Below, piece after piece: positions 1 to 11,771 of a stretch of 64,000 nucleotides of DNA. The stretch lies in assembly GCA_002049455.2 (NCBI GenBank), contig KV918967.1, positions 1 to 64,000 on the forward strand, in the 5' to 3' direction. Made by a program: the position numbers and the translations under genes. Position 1 is the first letter of the stretch; each line of letters opens with the position of its first letter. This DNA comes from Porphyra umbilicalis. Lineage: Eukaryota; Rhodophyta; Bangiophyceae; Bangiales; Bangiaceae. The notes beneath the pieces were generated by a model. The model worked only from the letters and a program-made list of their open reading frames with translations. It was not told where the DNA came from and ran no database searches.

Positions 1-2475
1 CCATGCGCCGCAATGGCGGCGGATAGCCGACCAAAAGGCAACCGTCCGCCGGTGAGAGGCGGATGCGATCAACGGTCCCAACGCGGGGAGACGGGGGCGG
101 CGGACGACGGAGATCCGAGAGCCCACACGCGTCGGCGGGAGGACCGGGGCGCGTCGTGAGAAAAGGGTGGATTGGATCCGATCGAGCGGCCTCTGGCCTC
201 CGAGACGCAGCGTCCTTTCAGCGTGTCCAAACGGCCGCGGCGGCGACCTTTCTCCGCCGACCCCTCGGGCTGAGGGTGTCAGCCTGACGCTGAGCGCGGG
301 TGGTGAGCGCAAGCCGGCGGGCCGCCGAAGCAAACAGAACTGCCGCGGCTGGGAAGTCGCGAGCACGGGGCACTGGCCACCCCTATGATTGGTCAGGCTA
401 GCCGCAATGAGTCCCGAGACACCTGCCGACACGCCTCTGCTAGCATCTGAGAGCGGGCGCCCGCGAGCTGGCTGCAGCTCCGTCGCCGACGCAACTGGTT
501 AGCGCAGCGGCCGTGGAGTGTCTGGGGATGGTGGCCGATCGACTGGTGTGGCGGGAGCTCTTCTCGGAGTTGCATCCCGTCCAAGCAACTGACAGCCAGC
601 TGCCGTGACACCACATGCGTTGACCGCTGCGGCGCTACAGCAGTACGCAACCGCCCCGCGGTGGTGCTTGCGAGAAACCGGGGTCTCATTCTGCCGCGTG
701 CAAGGTACAGTCATTATTCGGATAAATCCGTCCCGGTTAGATCCACAGTGGATATAACCGAATTCCCTGGCCTTTAGGACAGGGTGCTCTCAAAGTGTAG
801 TGATGCACACATATACTTAGATCGCGGGACTTGCTCTCCGTTTCAGAGGTGGCAGTCTGCATTCATGTCCTCAGGGATCTGAGGGCGTGTCAGCGTTGGA
901 AGGATCGCGATGACGCTAAAAGTGAATGGAGTTATGGTGCTGAGAAGGACTGCCCTGCCGCAGGGGTCACAGGGCCCGGACGGCGCCTGCCCCCGTGCCC
1001 CCTCTACCGCCCCGAGTGGCGCGCGGTGACCGCGCGCAGCAACTTCCGGGGCTTGACGCGCCCACGATGACCCGCGGGTGATCGTGCCTGCGCGCCGTCT
1101 TCTGTTGCAGCGGCGCATCGGCGGTTGCTGACGCCACTAGTGGCGCGGTTACAGGCGCCTCGTCGCGCGGCGATCAGTCCCACCCACCCGCCAGTGCGCC
1201 GTGTCGGCCGCCCTGCCCGCCGTGCGCAGGTGCGCTGCGCGGCGGAGTGACGGCCTCGCCCGTGGGCGCCGCGCGACGCCGGCGGGCCGCCGCCGCTGCG
1301 GTGGCGGAGGCGGCACCCCTTTCCCCGCCCGACGCCACCCCCACCACGGCAACGTGGCTGTACGCGCCCCCGTGCGCGCTCGCCGCCATAGAGCCGGCCG
1401 GCGTGCCCGGTGTCAATGCGTCGCCGTGCGCGCCACCGCCCTGAAGGCCAGGGTATTGCACGCACGTGCCTGGAATAATGAATGTAGTCGGTTGATACAA
1501 TGGGGCGTGGGGGTGGTCGGGAGAGCCAGTTTTTCGTCAATCGTGGATGAGAGGGCCCGAAACGAATGCACAAAAAGGCCCAGCCCCTCACGAGGCGCGT
1601 TCGTACGAGTTGGTATCCGATTACAACAAGGCCTCACCAAGAGCCTTTCGACAAGGGTATGACTCGAGTATTCTTATCAAATATATGCACTTACTCACGG
1701 GCTAGTTCGGTGCGCCAGACTCATACTCGGTGAATGAGCGGTGGCCAGATACTCATCAAGGGTATCAAGAGTACTACTCGTACTCTCGATGTTGAGGAAC
1801 CCAATACTCTTGACGGCCTCAGAAAATGGACTTTTTGACGACTGAGGCAATCTTGGCAAGCTGCAAAGAGACAGTCCTGTATGTGGGCCAAATGGCCAAC
1901 ATCAGACATCCTGGATGCACTTGAAGAGACTGGCAACTCATGGTTCATATTCTTGGGCTCTTCGGAGCTCGTCCAGCGACCGTACCCCACCCCTTTCTCC
2001 TCCTCGCCCTCTATCATGGCCCACCACGCAGCGCAGCTGTGATCACCCCCACACCGCTTCCATCCGTCTCACCTGCCCAGTGCCTTGCGCTCAGCATTTT
2101 GCATTTCCAACAGGAATTCAGATCGATCCGGCATGTACAACGATTCGGGGGTGGCCAAGGCGGCGGACCCGTCGGCCTACCGCCACCGCTCCTACACGGT
2201 CGTCTGGGAGGGGGAGGCCGACTTTCGGGTGACGTGGACGGGGTCGGGGGCGGCGCGGGGGCTCGACGTGACGCCGCCCCATCGGCGATGCCGTTTCTGG
2301 TACTGGAGCCGACAGAGGGCCAGGGCCGTGACCACGTCAGTCGTTTGACACATAATTATGTAATGAATCTCTAAAGTTATTTGCACGTATGAGTTGTGCA
2401 TTCCATTGAAAGGTGCACGCATACCTGCGTTCAGAACAATCTTAGATACCGACAGCCCAAACCTTTGAGGGTATA
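1..2475. other. gene-poor stretch
   Basis: I see no convincing gene here. Bases 1-1500 are GC-rich with short open frames on both strands that lack protein-like composition. From about 1640 the base composition becomes more balanced. Bases 1670-1800 contain several copies of a short degenerate word (ATACTC followed by NTGG or similar) that recurs at about 2650-2760, on the other side of the MITE. This suggests an old repeat remnant. Confidence 0.4.
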
Positions 2476-2605
2476 CAGTGCGTTCTCATGATAAGAGAAT
2501 CATTTAAAAGAGAATATGGGTCGCGAGTCTTCCATTCCAGTCCATGTAGGCCACTTTTATTGGTTTTCAGCTGAATCAGCCGTCTCTTATAGCGAGAACG
2601 CACTG
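2476..2605 (+). mobile_element. pogo-like MITE, copy 1
   Basis: A 130-bp element bounded by terminal inverted repeats that start CAGTGCGTTCTC and end in a TAAGAGA-type block. The flanks are TATA on both sides, and the inverted symmetry extends a few bases further (GGGTATA/TATACCC). TA targets and CAGT...CTCGTTATAAG-like termini are typical of pogo/Tigger-derived miniature elements. A second copy lies in inverse orientation at 43825-43955, and by eye the internal sequences match closely. There is no coding capacity, so it would need a transposase in trans. Confidence 0.8.
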
Positions 2606-3099
2606 TATACCCTTCGCACTCGTTACGTTAGGTTTGGGCCAGCTCATAACCGGACCTCCAATACCCGTATCACTGTCATCCAATACTCGGTGGCTGGATG
2701 AAAACCAAATACCATACTCGTGGCCAAAACTGATACTCTTGGTGAGGACCAGATAGAATTGGCAGGGGAGTACAACCATCATCAACAAGAAATACCACAT
2801 TATGTATGTATATCAAAACCGAACATGTTCAAATTTAAAAAGCCTCTCAAGTGCAGTGGCTTCTTTCAGTTCTAGTTAAGTTCTTCCTGTTTACCTCGGT
2901 GATCTCGGTCTCGGAAGGGCACCTCACGGCGCCGGGCTGGGCCAAGAACCGCCTCCGTATCCCCTCACAGCCCCCCAAGGCACCGATCTCAGCACCTTCA
3001 TTGGCGGATTGCATGCGTGTCTGGTGCAATTCCCAGCGAGGTTCCGCGCTTGCCAGGCCACCCGCTGCCCCTCTCTTGAGCACACTCCGCCCTCGACCT

Positions 3100-3267
3100 T
3101 CATCTCCCCCCTACCAAAGGCTCTTCCCCACCCTTTGCTTAGACAGCACCCAGGCACCCCGATCCACCACTGTCTCCCGTCGTTGACTCTCCTCCTTTCT
3201 ATCCCTCTCCCCCGCACCCCCATCCGCATCTCTCTCTCACTTGCTCCCCCCACCCTCCAAGATCATC
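3100..3267 (+). promoter_or_regulatory. pyrimidine-rich leader of the plastid protein gene
   Basis: A long CT-rich stretch with TCTCTCTCAC-like words runs up to the start codon at 3268. Similar pyrimidine-rich leaders precede most other genes in the window (upstream of 15369 and 23429 on the minus strand, and of 19422, 28535 and 40967 on the plus strand). I infer that they contain initiator and 5'UTR sequence. No TATA box is evident. Confidence 0.4.
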
Positions 3268-3672
3268 ATGGCCTTTGTCAGCGGCATTGCCGTGCGGCCG
3301 TCCGTTGTCCGCGCTGGCCGCCTGAGCAAGACCTGTGCCGTCGCCGGCGCGCCCGTTGTGGCCGCCATCCGGCCGTCGCGCGCGACCGTGACGCCCGCCG
3401 GTGCCCGCTCGCTGCGCATGGACACGTATTGGGAGGGCAAGGCCCCCCCGAGCACGGTTCTGGGCCTTGGCAAGAACGTTCCGTCGGGCCTCTACCTGCT
3501 CGCTTCCGTGCTGTCGCTCGCCCTTGGTTCGTACGGCGTGTACAAGAGCAACCTGGCGTCGCCTCTCACGCCCTCGACGGTGGAGGCGCAGTACATTCTG
3601 GCGTCGCTGCTCGCGCCCATCTCGTGGGGCCTCCACGTCGCCAGCTGGATCCAGAAGCAGAACAACAAGTAA
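3268..3672 (+). CDS. small plastid-targeted two-helix membrane protein
   Basis: 134 aa. The ATG at 3268 opens with MAFV. A basic, Ser/Ala-rich leader of about 50 residues with a hydrophobic residue near the start resembles red-algal plastid transit peptides, and cleavage near SLR-MD at residue 50 is plausible. The mature part is about 84 aa with two hydrophobic segments, at roughly residues 74-92 and 105-126. A short Ser/Thr-rich loop separates them, and the tail is basic (ending QKQNNK). The gene is one exon and has a strong pyrimidine-rich leader. I do not recognise the family with certainty. A small thylakoid membrane or photosystem-associated subunit would fit the size and topology, but this is inference. 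Coding quality is high; the function is open. Confidence 0.75.
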   Translation: MAFVSGIAVRPSVVRAGRLSKTCAVAGAPVVAAIRPSRATVTPAGARSLRMDTYWEGKAPPSTVLGLGKNVPSGLYLLASVLSLALGSYGVYKSNLASPLTPSTVEAQYILASLLAPISWGLHVASWIQKQNNK

Positions 3673-4639
3673 GCGGCACGCGCTTCGCTTGCCTCTCATC
3701 CCCTGTGCGGTACCCCCGGTTTGCTTCTCTTCTGTACACAATGGCTGTGGGTGCGCAACCAGCTGCTGGTCGTGGGCTAGCGAGGGTGTCGGTCTGCTCG
3801 CATTGAGCTCGGAGCCCGGAGAGGTGTTCTGTGTGGGGAACGTTCTTTCATTTCTTCGCTCGTTTCCTCTGTCTTTTGGTCCCGTCGTCGGCCTTTGTTG
3901 CCCTCCATGTGAGTGGACGCGTCGTTTTTGCATGCCATGGGCATTCGCCGTTCTTTGACTGTATCCTGTTCTTTGCTGGCAGTGTTCGACGGCTCGATCC
4001 GCTCTTCACGGCTCGATGGCTTGAACAGATGCGAACTGCTCGCTTCAGCGACTGCATGCCTCAGGTGTGACACGCTCTCCAGGTCGTCCAAGCTGTTTGG
4101 CTGGAGCAGGAGCGTGAGCAGGACCGTGCATCCTCGACTTCTACGTGGTCAGTGGTGTGGAGCAGCGCCCTGCGGCGTGTGTTCTATCAGGCCTTACTTC
4201 TTGTTCACACCTCGATGCAGGGTCAGACGCAATACGTTATTGAGTGACGTTGGGCACAGTGACCTGCAAAGTGATCTCTCTATGATGTCTACGACAGCCA
4301 GCCCTCCCCATACTGTACCAGTGGGAGAGAAACGCCTGAATTCTGCTGCATCGCCAAGTCGGCCGTCCCTTCCATCTGACACACGAACGGCAGAAATGGC
4401 GCCAAGACTGTGTCGGCACCACGAAAATCAAGGTGACCCCCCTCTGGTTGTGCCTTTCTACCATTTTAACCATTTTCGGTCTCCGCGGAGGTCGGCAACG
4501 CCTCCTCCATCCCCGTGAAGCCGCGCGCGCCTGTGGTTCACCACTCTGCGTCTGCCACTTCCTGCTCTCCATCATGATCACCTTCATCGTCGACTGTTGA
4601 TCCCCCTGCCTCTGCTCATCGCGGAACACGTTCAGTTCC
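3673..4639. other. intergenic, 3' flank of plastid protein gene and promoter of PSS gene
   Basis: The GC content is more balanced than in the genes. I see no long protein-like frame. CT-rich sequence accumulates towards 4640, as expected for a leader. Confidence 0.4.
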
Positions 4640-6091
4640 ATGTTGTCCCCCCCGATGAGCCCCGTCGGCCTGGTCCGCGTCGCTAGCGCTGCCACCCGCT
4701 GGTCCACCCCCGCGTCGGCGGTGGTACAAGGGGCGGGGCTCCTCTACCTCGCCATTGTTGTCGCAGCGCTTGTCGCACCAAAGGTGGTCGTGCTGAGTGT
4801 GTTGCGGCGTGCGGACCTGGCGCACACGGGGGTGGCCGCATCGGCGTCGGCGACGGCGGCGGCGTCGGCCGACGCCGCCAACGCCGCCGCCGCTGCCGCC
4901 GCTGCCGCCAGCGCCGCTGGTTTGCCCACCGTTGCGGCTGCCACTGCCATCGCTGCTGCATCTTCTGCCGCGTCCTCGGCTGCGGCCGACGCCGCGGCGG
5001 CCGCCGCCGCACTTGGGAACCGCCCCCCGCCCGTGACGTGCGCGCTCACTCTGGCCGCCGTCCGTGACGCCCTCGACCGGTTTGTCGTCGGCCACGCCTT
5101 GGGCTGGGCGGCCAAAGCTATCGCTCTTCGCGAGCGACGGCTGCTGTGGGCGGGGTCGGTGGTCTGGGAGGTGACCGAAGCGTCGCTCGTCGGGGTGCTG
5201 CCATCATTTCGGGAGTGCTGGTGGGACGCGCTCGGCCTCGATATCGGGCTCGCCAATGCGGTGGGGGTGGAGGTTGGATTAGCGGTGGTAGTAGGGGCAG
5301 GTGTGCGGCCGCTGCGCTGGGTGTGCGTGCCGGACGGAAACGGAGGGACGGATGGCGGCGGGGGCGTTGCACACGTCGACAGGCCCCGTCTGGTGCCTCG
5401 GCGGCGGCGACGGCGCCGCCGCCGCCGCCCATCCAGTCGACACCGACCTTCCCCTGTCTCTCCATTCCACCTGCCTGCTGCCGATAGGGCCGTCACGCCG
5501 AGAACGCAGGTTGGCGTTTGGGCGTGGTCTGGCCGCGTTCTTGGCCACTCCCCTCCAAGCGCTGCCCTTCTGACGCGCACGGGGTGGGTCTTCCACGACA
5601 GGCGCCGCCGCTTCCTCGGTGTTGGCGGCGCGCTGGCGCTGCTAACGCTCGCTGACCTCAACGCCTTCACTCTCAAAGCCGCGCTTGACGTGCCTGTGGC
5701 GTCGCCGCTCAATGTCGTGCGGCTGGGCCTTCTTGCGGCCCTCGGTGTACCCGCCGCCGCCCAATACCACGAGTGGGTGATGCACGGCGTGCAGAGACGG
5801 GAACGCGGTCCTCTGAGTAACTCGACGCGGGGGGCGGATGGCAGAAGTAGGCCAGGGGTGGACCGCACCGCTGCGCTGACGTTTATGTCAGTGCTGGCGG
5901 CGGAGATGGGAGTGGTGACCCGGTTTTGGAGCGGCCGCCTGGAAGGAAGGTTGGGGAGGGGAGGGGATGCCATCGGCATCCCCTGGGGAGTGTGCGTGGG
6001 CTGGGCTTTAGCGGCGGCTGCGTACGCAGTGTTTTTGATAATCCTTCCCAGGGGAAAAGTGCGTCAGCAGTTGCGGTTTAAGGGTAGATAA
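4640..6091 (+). CDS. phosphatidylserine synthase, base-exchange type
   Basis: 483 aa, single exon. It is expected to swap serine for the head group of an existing phospholipid in the ER membrane (PTDSS1/PSS1-like). Recognisable family blocks are FVVGHALGWAAKAIALRER (residues 148-166), the acidic helix segment WEVTEASLVGVLPSFRECWWD (in part, residues 176-196) and LADLNAFTLK with SPLNVVRLGL (residues 338-364). These match the conserved H-x-LGW, E-x-LPxFxECWWD and DLNxFxLK positions of the family. A hydrophobic helix lies near residues 31-57. Two insertions are unusual: an Ala-rich block at 65-125 and a Gly/Arg block at 230-270 that includes a run of about ten Arg. The N-terminus is shorter than in animal enzymes. 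The long antisense open frame is a composition shadow. Confidence 0.85.
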   Translation: MLSPPMSPVGLVRVASAATRWSTPASAVVQGAGLLYLAIVVAALVAPKVVVLSVLRRADLAHTGVAASASATAAASADAANAAAAAAAAASAAGLPTVAAATAIAAASSAASSAAADAAAAAAALGNRPPPVTCALTLAAVRDALDRFVVGHALGWAAKAIALRERRLLWAGSVVWEVTEASLVGVLPSFRECWWDALGLDIGLANAVGVEVGLAVVVGAGVRPLRWVCVPDGNGGTDGGGGVAHVDRPRLVPRRRRRRRRRRPSSRHRPSPVSPFHLPAADRAVTPRTQVGVWAWSGRVLGHSPPSAALLTRTGWVFHDRRRRFLGVGGALALLTLADLNAFTLKAALDVPVASPLNVVRLGLLAALGVPAAAQYHEWVMHGVQRRERGPLSNSTRGADGRSRPGVDRTAALTFMSVLAAEMGVVTRFWSGRLEGRLGRGGDAIGIPWGVCVGWALAAAAYAVFLIILPRGKVRQQLRFKGR

Positions 6092-6305
6092 GCAGGAGAA
6101 CGGTACAACCAAGAGAAGCAACTGCAGCTATGCAAAAGAGTAGGTGGGAAAAGCAGACGAGAATTCAGCCACCAGATGAAAATCGAGTTTTGACTCACTC
6201 ACCGAGCACTCGAAACAAAGACCAACCCACCTGCTGGAACAAGGCAGGGGCTGGCGCACGACATACCACCACCGCCATAGATGGCCGAAGTAACTGACGC
6301 CGGGC

Positions 6306-8449
6306 CTACCACCGTCTACGCCACTGCCCACCGTAGCCGCTGCCGTCGCCATACCGACCGTACCCGTTGTCCTCGCCATACGAGTTCCACGACTCGTATG
6401 CCGCTGCCGCCTCCGCCACCGTCGCGCTCACTTGCAAACTGCCCCGCACGTCCTCCCACGCCTTCAAGCACGTGTACGACGGCTCATCGCGATGCTTCCA
6501 GATGGCCCGCATGATGTCCATCTTTCCTTTCCCGTTACATCTGGAGTAGGCAATGTGGGAGATCGACATCAGTGACGTGCACATCAACATGACGGCGACC
6601 ACATAGTCGAGCACCAGCGACCGGTCCGTCCGTCGCAGGTAGGCCGCCAGCAGCTTCGAGTCGTCGAACCGGGCGGCAACCCAGGAGGGGCTCATGCCCG
6701 CGGCAACAAAGGCGGCTTCCAACCGACGACGGCGTTCCGCCGCATCCCATCCACCCTCCGTGGCGTCCGCGAGGGCAGTCTGGCGCTTAGTGAACCACGT
6801 CCATATGACAGATGTGGACGGCTTGCAATGCACAAATAAGGCGCGCCAGGCAGCAACGTCGGACAACACCACCGCGGGCGCCCGGCACAGGCGCTCTTGG
6901 ATGCACGAGTCAAAGCCGGTCCCAAAAGTCGAAAACACTACCTCCTCCGACAGGTTGAACGCCAGGACGCGCCACGGCTCAGCCCCCGCACCCGCCGGCG
7001 GCAGCTTGTGGATGACGACACCGCTCAGCTGGTGAGCAGCAGCTAGATCCCGCACCGCACCAGGACTGCCCCCTCGAAGGATCAAGTCGGCCAGCAGCTG
7101 GCCCGTCGGGAACAGCGTGGAGCCGTCCCACTCAGACAGAACCCCTTGGACGTGCGTGCAGATGCTTGCCACATCCGCAAGTGGAAGTGGACACAATCGC
7201 TGCGGACAGTGCTGAGCGTCACAGCTGTCGACATGTCGCCGCGCGGCAGCCGCCAGGCAGACCAGGCGAGCCAGGGATGCCTGCCACCCGTCACCCAAGG
7301 CAGCGGCGCCAACGACCGACATGGACGCCGCGGCGCCCTCCGCCACAGCATCAGCGCTGGCCGCAATCGCGCCGGCCATGGCAGCGTCTGCGTCAGGCAC
7401 AAAGTGTGCCTCGACGCCGGCCGCCACGTACGCCTCACGGGCGCAAAACACCAAAATGTGCACCAAGACGGCAACGTCAGCGGTGGGCTTGACCGACTCG
7501 CGCACATCCGTAAGCAGCTGCGCGGCATCAAATAGCTCAAACGACGGTCGGGCGGCAGGGCCAGGCTCACCATCGCCCGCCGCCGCCACCCCCGAGGCCG
7601 GTGCGACGGCAGCAGCTGCAGCCAAGCCTCGTCCTGCCGCTTGTGCATCACCACAAAGCTGCGCCACCAGCGCTAACACCTCCCTGGCGTCGGCACGAGC
7701 CACCGCATTGTCCGGCCGCACCCCCCCCCCGTGAGCACGCGCGAAAAGGCGCAGTGTAAAAAGCGCGCGTCGGAGCTGCGGCGCGCCGCCCACAGCTGCA
7801 AGCGACTCAGAAAGCCAGGCAGCCAGCCCGGTGCGCGCTCGCCGTCCAGAAACGGCATCAACACATCGCGGCACTGTGGAAAGGCCAGAAGCAGCGCCCG
7901 CACCGGCTCCAGGGCGGGCACCACCGCCGACCGGGCGGGGAGGGGGATCACGCCACACGACCGAGCCGTCTCCCGCCGCTTGATACACACGCTGCATAGG
8001 CGGGGTTGGCGGAACTTGGGAAACCCACCCTCCGCCGCCGTCCACGGGGGGTGGTCCTTTTGCGTCGCCAGGGCGTACGCATCCGTCCGAGTGACGCGAC
8101 GTCCATTGACGAGCACCGACACGCTGTCCTTACGTCGGCGGCAGAGGCAGCCGTGACACAGCTGCAAGTTCGTGCGCAAGACCGACCGCACCGCCTCCGG
8201 CGGGCCGCCACCCAGCGAAGCGTCAGCGTGAATGACACTTCGCCCCGCCGCCCGCCACGGGGAGGCAAGGTAGGCACCGGTCGCGTAGGCCACCCAGTCC
8301 GCATTGGCGAGCAAGCCTGGGAAGGCCACGTCCAGCGCAAAAATGCACTTGACGCAGCAGGCGCCGAGGAGCACCCGCGCCAGGCAGTCCTTGGGCAGCG
8401 CGTGGAAGTGGCTGCTCATCACGCGAGCCGTCTCCCGCGCGCGCTTCAT
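6306..8449 (-). CDS. F-box-like protein with CxxC pairs, unknown function
   Basis: Starts at the ATG at 8449. The first about 240 residues contain an F-box-like segment at 15-60 (FHALPKDCLARVLL...), then CHGC (98-101) and CSVC (152-155), a possible zinc site. The reading frame then moves at a C10 run near 7726-7735. The coding signal continues in another frame, beginning around VRPDNAVARADAREVL, to the stop at 6306. The total is about 700 aa. The second part is helical and hydrophobic in places and ends in a Tyr/Gly-rich tail (YGEDNGYGRYGDG...). The frame change at a homopolymer suggests either a one-base assembly error or a true lesion. Red algae have many lineage-specific F-box-like proteins. 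The partner and role are unknown. The next genes are unrelated. Confidence 0.6.
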
Positions 8450-9584
8450 GGTGACGAGTCTATGCCGCCGCGGCGGTGGCTACAGCAAGGGTGTGCGACC
8501 CGGAACAGCACGCCCCCAGCACGCTGCCCCTGGGACGGCACACGGCAGCACTCGGCGCGTCACAGCGCCCGTGTTGATGCAGCCTGTGGTCAATCGAGCC
8601 AGCCACTCACTCGCCACCCACACCGGCAACCGCGAAAGCAAACACAGAGCGAGAGACGGACACGCCGCCCGGCGACGCCATCACACCCGCGCGGGCGCTC
8701 GACCCGGCAGCGACACGCGCGCGTGTCAAACCACCCACCACACACGGAGGCTCCAGAGGCGACGCAGGCTCACCCGACGGAGCGGCAACGAGCGCCGCGA
8801 GCTACCCAGCACCGCGACACGGTTCCGGGGGCCGCCCGAAAACAGCCACCGCCGGGCGGCGGCGCCTCGCGGCAGCGCAGCAGCGAGGAGGGGGCACCCA
8901 AATCCAATGCAGCCCGCGCCTCCACGGCCGGGGGAGACGGCACAGCGGCACGGCACACGGCCCAGGCGAGGCGCTCAGCTGCGGCAGGGTGAGCTCGAAA
9001 GGTCGGCTCGGACCAATGACGGCGCCATTCTGCTCGTATCCGCCTCGTCCGACGGTTGTGGTCGGCGAGCTTGGCTGCTCGAGCGAGGGAAGAAGATCTG
9101 CTTCACATGCTCGCTCGTGCAGCCAGGACCGCTCGGGGCAGCATCCAGGATCCCGGCCCAGTCTTCAGAAAAGGCCAGAAAAGGCCAGAAAAGGCCCGGG
9201 ATCCAGGGTGCTGCCTTCAGGGAGAGGAAACACCAAGTTTATGAATTTGGGGGGCCACAAGAGTACTTATCGGTTGATCGCTTCGGACTTGTATCGTTGT
9301 CAGTCGAAGCCCCCCGCGCGCACGAAGACAGGGGCCGTCGTGCCGCCGGCCGACCGCCGGCCCTGGACTGCACCAGGCACGCAACGACCTACAAGGGCAC
9401 GTTGATCGGCAGGGCCATCATGGCCGATGACGCATGCCGCGGGCCAAGTCTCGGAATCCCTGTCTCTGGCGGCCACGGCGCACCAGGGAGCCGTGAACAC
9501 CCATCGCGGCTGTCGCCCACTAGACGCTACATTGGTTGCGGCATCGGCTGCGTTCTGACGACGCTCTGGCTCCTTTCATTGGTG
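8450..9584. other. intergenic between the F-box-like gene and the palindrome region
   Basis: GC-rich. It contains a short tandem array of AAAAGGCCAG units (about 9168-9200) but no frame with convincing protein composition. The first few hundred bases are presumably the promoter of the minus-strand F-box-like gene. Confidence 0.35.
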
Positions 9585-9870
9585 CCATGATGGCCTTTCG
9601 CCAACCGTTGGCGAAAGGCCATCATGGACAGAGTGACCTCTCCTGGACGCCCCCGACCGTCTGCACTATCAAAGACCATGACGGATGGGAGGTAGCCCAT
9701 GGCTGTCCACCCCCAGGCGCTGGGTTATCGTCGGACGACGCGCTGGCAGGTTTCATTGGCGCCATGATGGCCTCCTGCCAACCTCCCCTTGACACTGGCG
9801 AATCCCTTTGCGCGAGGCCTGACGGTGCGAAACGGCAGGGAGACCCCTCCCTAACGCCCCCCACCGACCG
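9559..9870. repeat. imperfect tandem duplication, about 175-bp unit
   Basis: Bases around 9559-9660 (CGACGCTCTGGC, TTTCATTGG, CATGATGGCC, CGCCCCCGACCG) are echoed in the same order at about 9735-9870 (CGACGCGCTGGC, TTTCATTGG, CATGATGGCC, CGCCCCCCACCG). The copies are diverged. No gene is visible in them. Confidence 0.55.
9585..9627. repeat. 43-bp near-perfect palindrome
   Basis: Two 21-base arms (CCATGATGGCCTTTCGCCAAC and its complement, given here by the left arm without its last base: CCATGATGGCCTTTCGCCAA) are separated by a single C at 9606. It could extrude as a cruciform or form a hairpin in RNA. It sits in the first unit of an imperfect local duplication, and the second unit (about 9735-9800) keeps only the left arm. 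Confidence 0.85.
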
Positions 9871-10379
9871 CCCTATGCACGGAGGGGTGGAGCAGACGCC
9901 AGCCCGCCAACACTCTGCCGGTCGCCCGTCGACGTCAGTCGGGCTAGTGGGCAGGACAACCGACCGGCCTTCCTCGCCGAGTCCACTGAGCGACGACCCG
10001 CCTGGGTTGCTGGAGGCCACCCAGAGGTAGAGACGGGCAGTCCGTAATAACGGTCGTCACCTTGGGCGGTGTGGATGCTGGCGCGGTCCCCAGGCTGGCT
10101 TCCGCTGTCATCCGCACCGAAACAGTGGTGGAAGGGCGCCTGCAGTCCACACAGTGACCACCCACGGGCGGCGCGGTGGTCCCCGCTACGCATGCCCACT
10201 GGCGCGGCGGGAGATTGCCCCAGCGGTCACTGCGAGTACAAGGGCGGCGGCGACGGCACCGTCGTCGCTCAGGCAATCCTATTCTAGCACCCACTCGCCT
10301 CCTACGCTCTGTACCGGTACCAGCGCCCACCCCACCCATCCACCCACCCACGGCGTCCCGCCACCCGACGCGGCTCACC

Positions 10380-10993
10380 ATGCTGTCCTCGCCGCCCGCC
10401 GCGCCCGCGGCGGCGCCCGTGGTGCCGCCGACGCCGGCGCCCCCCCCCGTGCCCGCCGCCGCCGTCACGGCGCTGCTCCACCGCCTGCTCGGCGACGGGG
10501 ACTCGGTGTGGTCGGCGCTCGCCGCCTACGCCGACGCGCCGACGGCGGCACTGGCGCCGTCCCCCCCCTCGACGCGGCGCTCCACGCGCTCGTCGCGGTG
10601 CTGCAAGGCGCGTCCGCGCCGCCGCCCGTCCTCGCCGCCGCCGCGGCGGCGCTCGCACGCCGCCACGGGGGCGCGCCGCTCGCCGCCCGCGCGGCGGCGG
10701 TGCGCAACGTTGCGCAGCGGGCCGAGGGGGAACTCGAGCGCGACGCGGCGGGCACCATCGTTGCGCGCCTCGCGGCGGCGGCGGCGGCACGGGGGGCGCC
10801 GCCCCCCACCGCCGCCGTCGCCATCGTCAACGACGGGGGGGAGGTGCCGGGCGACGGCTGGGAGGGGGGCGTCGCGCCGGCGGCGGTGGCCGCCCTCGCG
10901 GCCGCCGCGCGCCCGTTTCCCTACGTCGACCACTACGTGCGGCTGGTGGCGGCGGAAGCCGCCGCGCTGTCGGCGGTCGTGCGTGCCGGCCGC

Positions 10994-11027
<34 letters not shown>

Positions 11028-11771
11028 GCGGCGGAGGGGGCGGTGGCGGGGGCATCCGACTGGCGTTTTGTGGCAGCGGCCCGCTGCCGCTGACCGGGTG
11101 CCTCCTCGCCGCTGCTGGGTGTGCGGCGCAGGTGACGCTCATTGATATCGACGCGGCGGCGGTGGCCGCGTCCAAGCGCGTCCTCGCCGCGTGGGTGGAC
11201 GTGGGCGCCCTCGCGCCGGGCGTCGTGTCGGTCGTCCACGCGGACGCGACCGCCGTGGACTTTACGGCTGCCGCCGACGCGGCGGCCGCACCCGACGCCG
11301 CCGGCGGGGCGACTGGCGACGCGGCGGCAGCGGGCGCCGCCGCGCCCATTGCCGCCGACGTGGTGTTTGTCGCGGCGCTGCTGCCGCCCGCCGCCAAAAT
11401 GGCGGTGGCGGAGCGCCTCAGCCGCCGCTACGCGGCGGCGGGTGCGGGTGTGGGTGCGGATGTGGGCGCGGCGCCGCTCCCCATCGTGGCCGTCCGCACC
11501 GCCCACGGCCTCACGGCGGAGCTCACGTACGAGGCGAGTGGGCGGGCAGAGCTGTCCCGCCTCCTCCCCTTCATCGGCGTCGTCGTGCCGCGCACGCACG
11601 CGGTCGCGCCGACGGGGGGCGGGGGGGGGGGGTCCTTGGGGAGGACCCGGCCGAGGTGCTCGGCTGGTTCCCGGCCGAGGTGCTCAACTCGATGGAGCTG
11701 TACGGGGGGGGGGGGGCGTGGCCGGCCGCCGTGCGGCCGCGCGCGAGGCGCTCACGGCGCTCCCGTTTTGA
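10380..11771 (+). CDS. nicotianamine synthase-like protein
   Basis: Nicotianamine synthase condenses three S-adenosylmethionines into the metal chelator nicotianamine, in the cytosol. The start is the ATG at 10380 (MLSSPPAAP...). Family-like blocks in order are FPYVDHYVRL (cf. FPYYDNYVEL), the SAM-binding stretch LAFCGSGPLPLTGCLLAA, VTLIDIDAAAVAASKRV, HADATAVD, DVVFVAALL, VRTAHGL and a closing EVLNSMELY. The frame changes near a C run at about 10561-10567 and again at G runs at about 11619-11632 and 11703-11716. The end could therefore be 11771 (ALTALPF) or 11805 in the neighbouring frame. A Gly-rich insert of about 20 residues precedes the SAM motif. Fungal, algal and plant members exist. 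The assignment rests on motif order, not an alignment. Confidence 0.75.

Noticed and set aside
4744-5979. A 411-codon frame antisense to the PSS gene
   Set aside because: It mirrors the Ala-rich and Arg-rich coding repeats of the PSS gene, and the motifs are on the plus strand.
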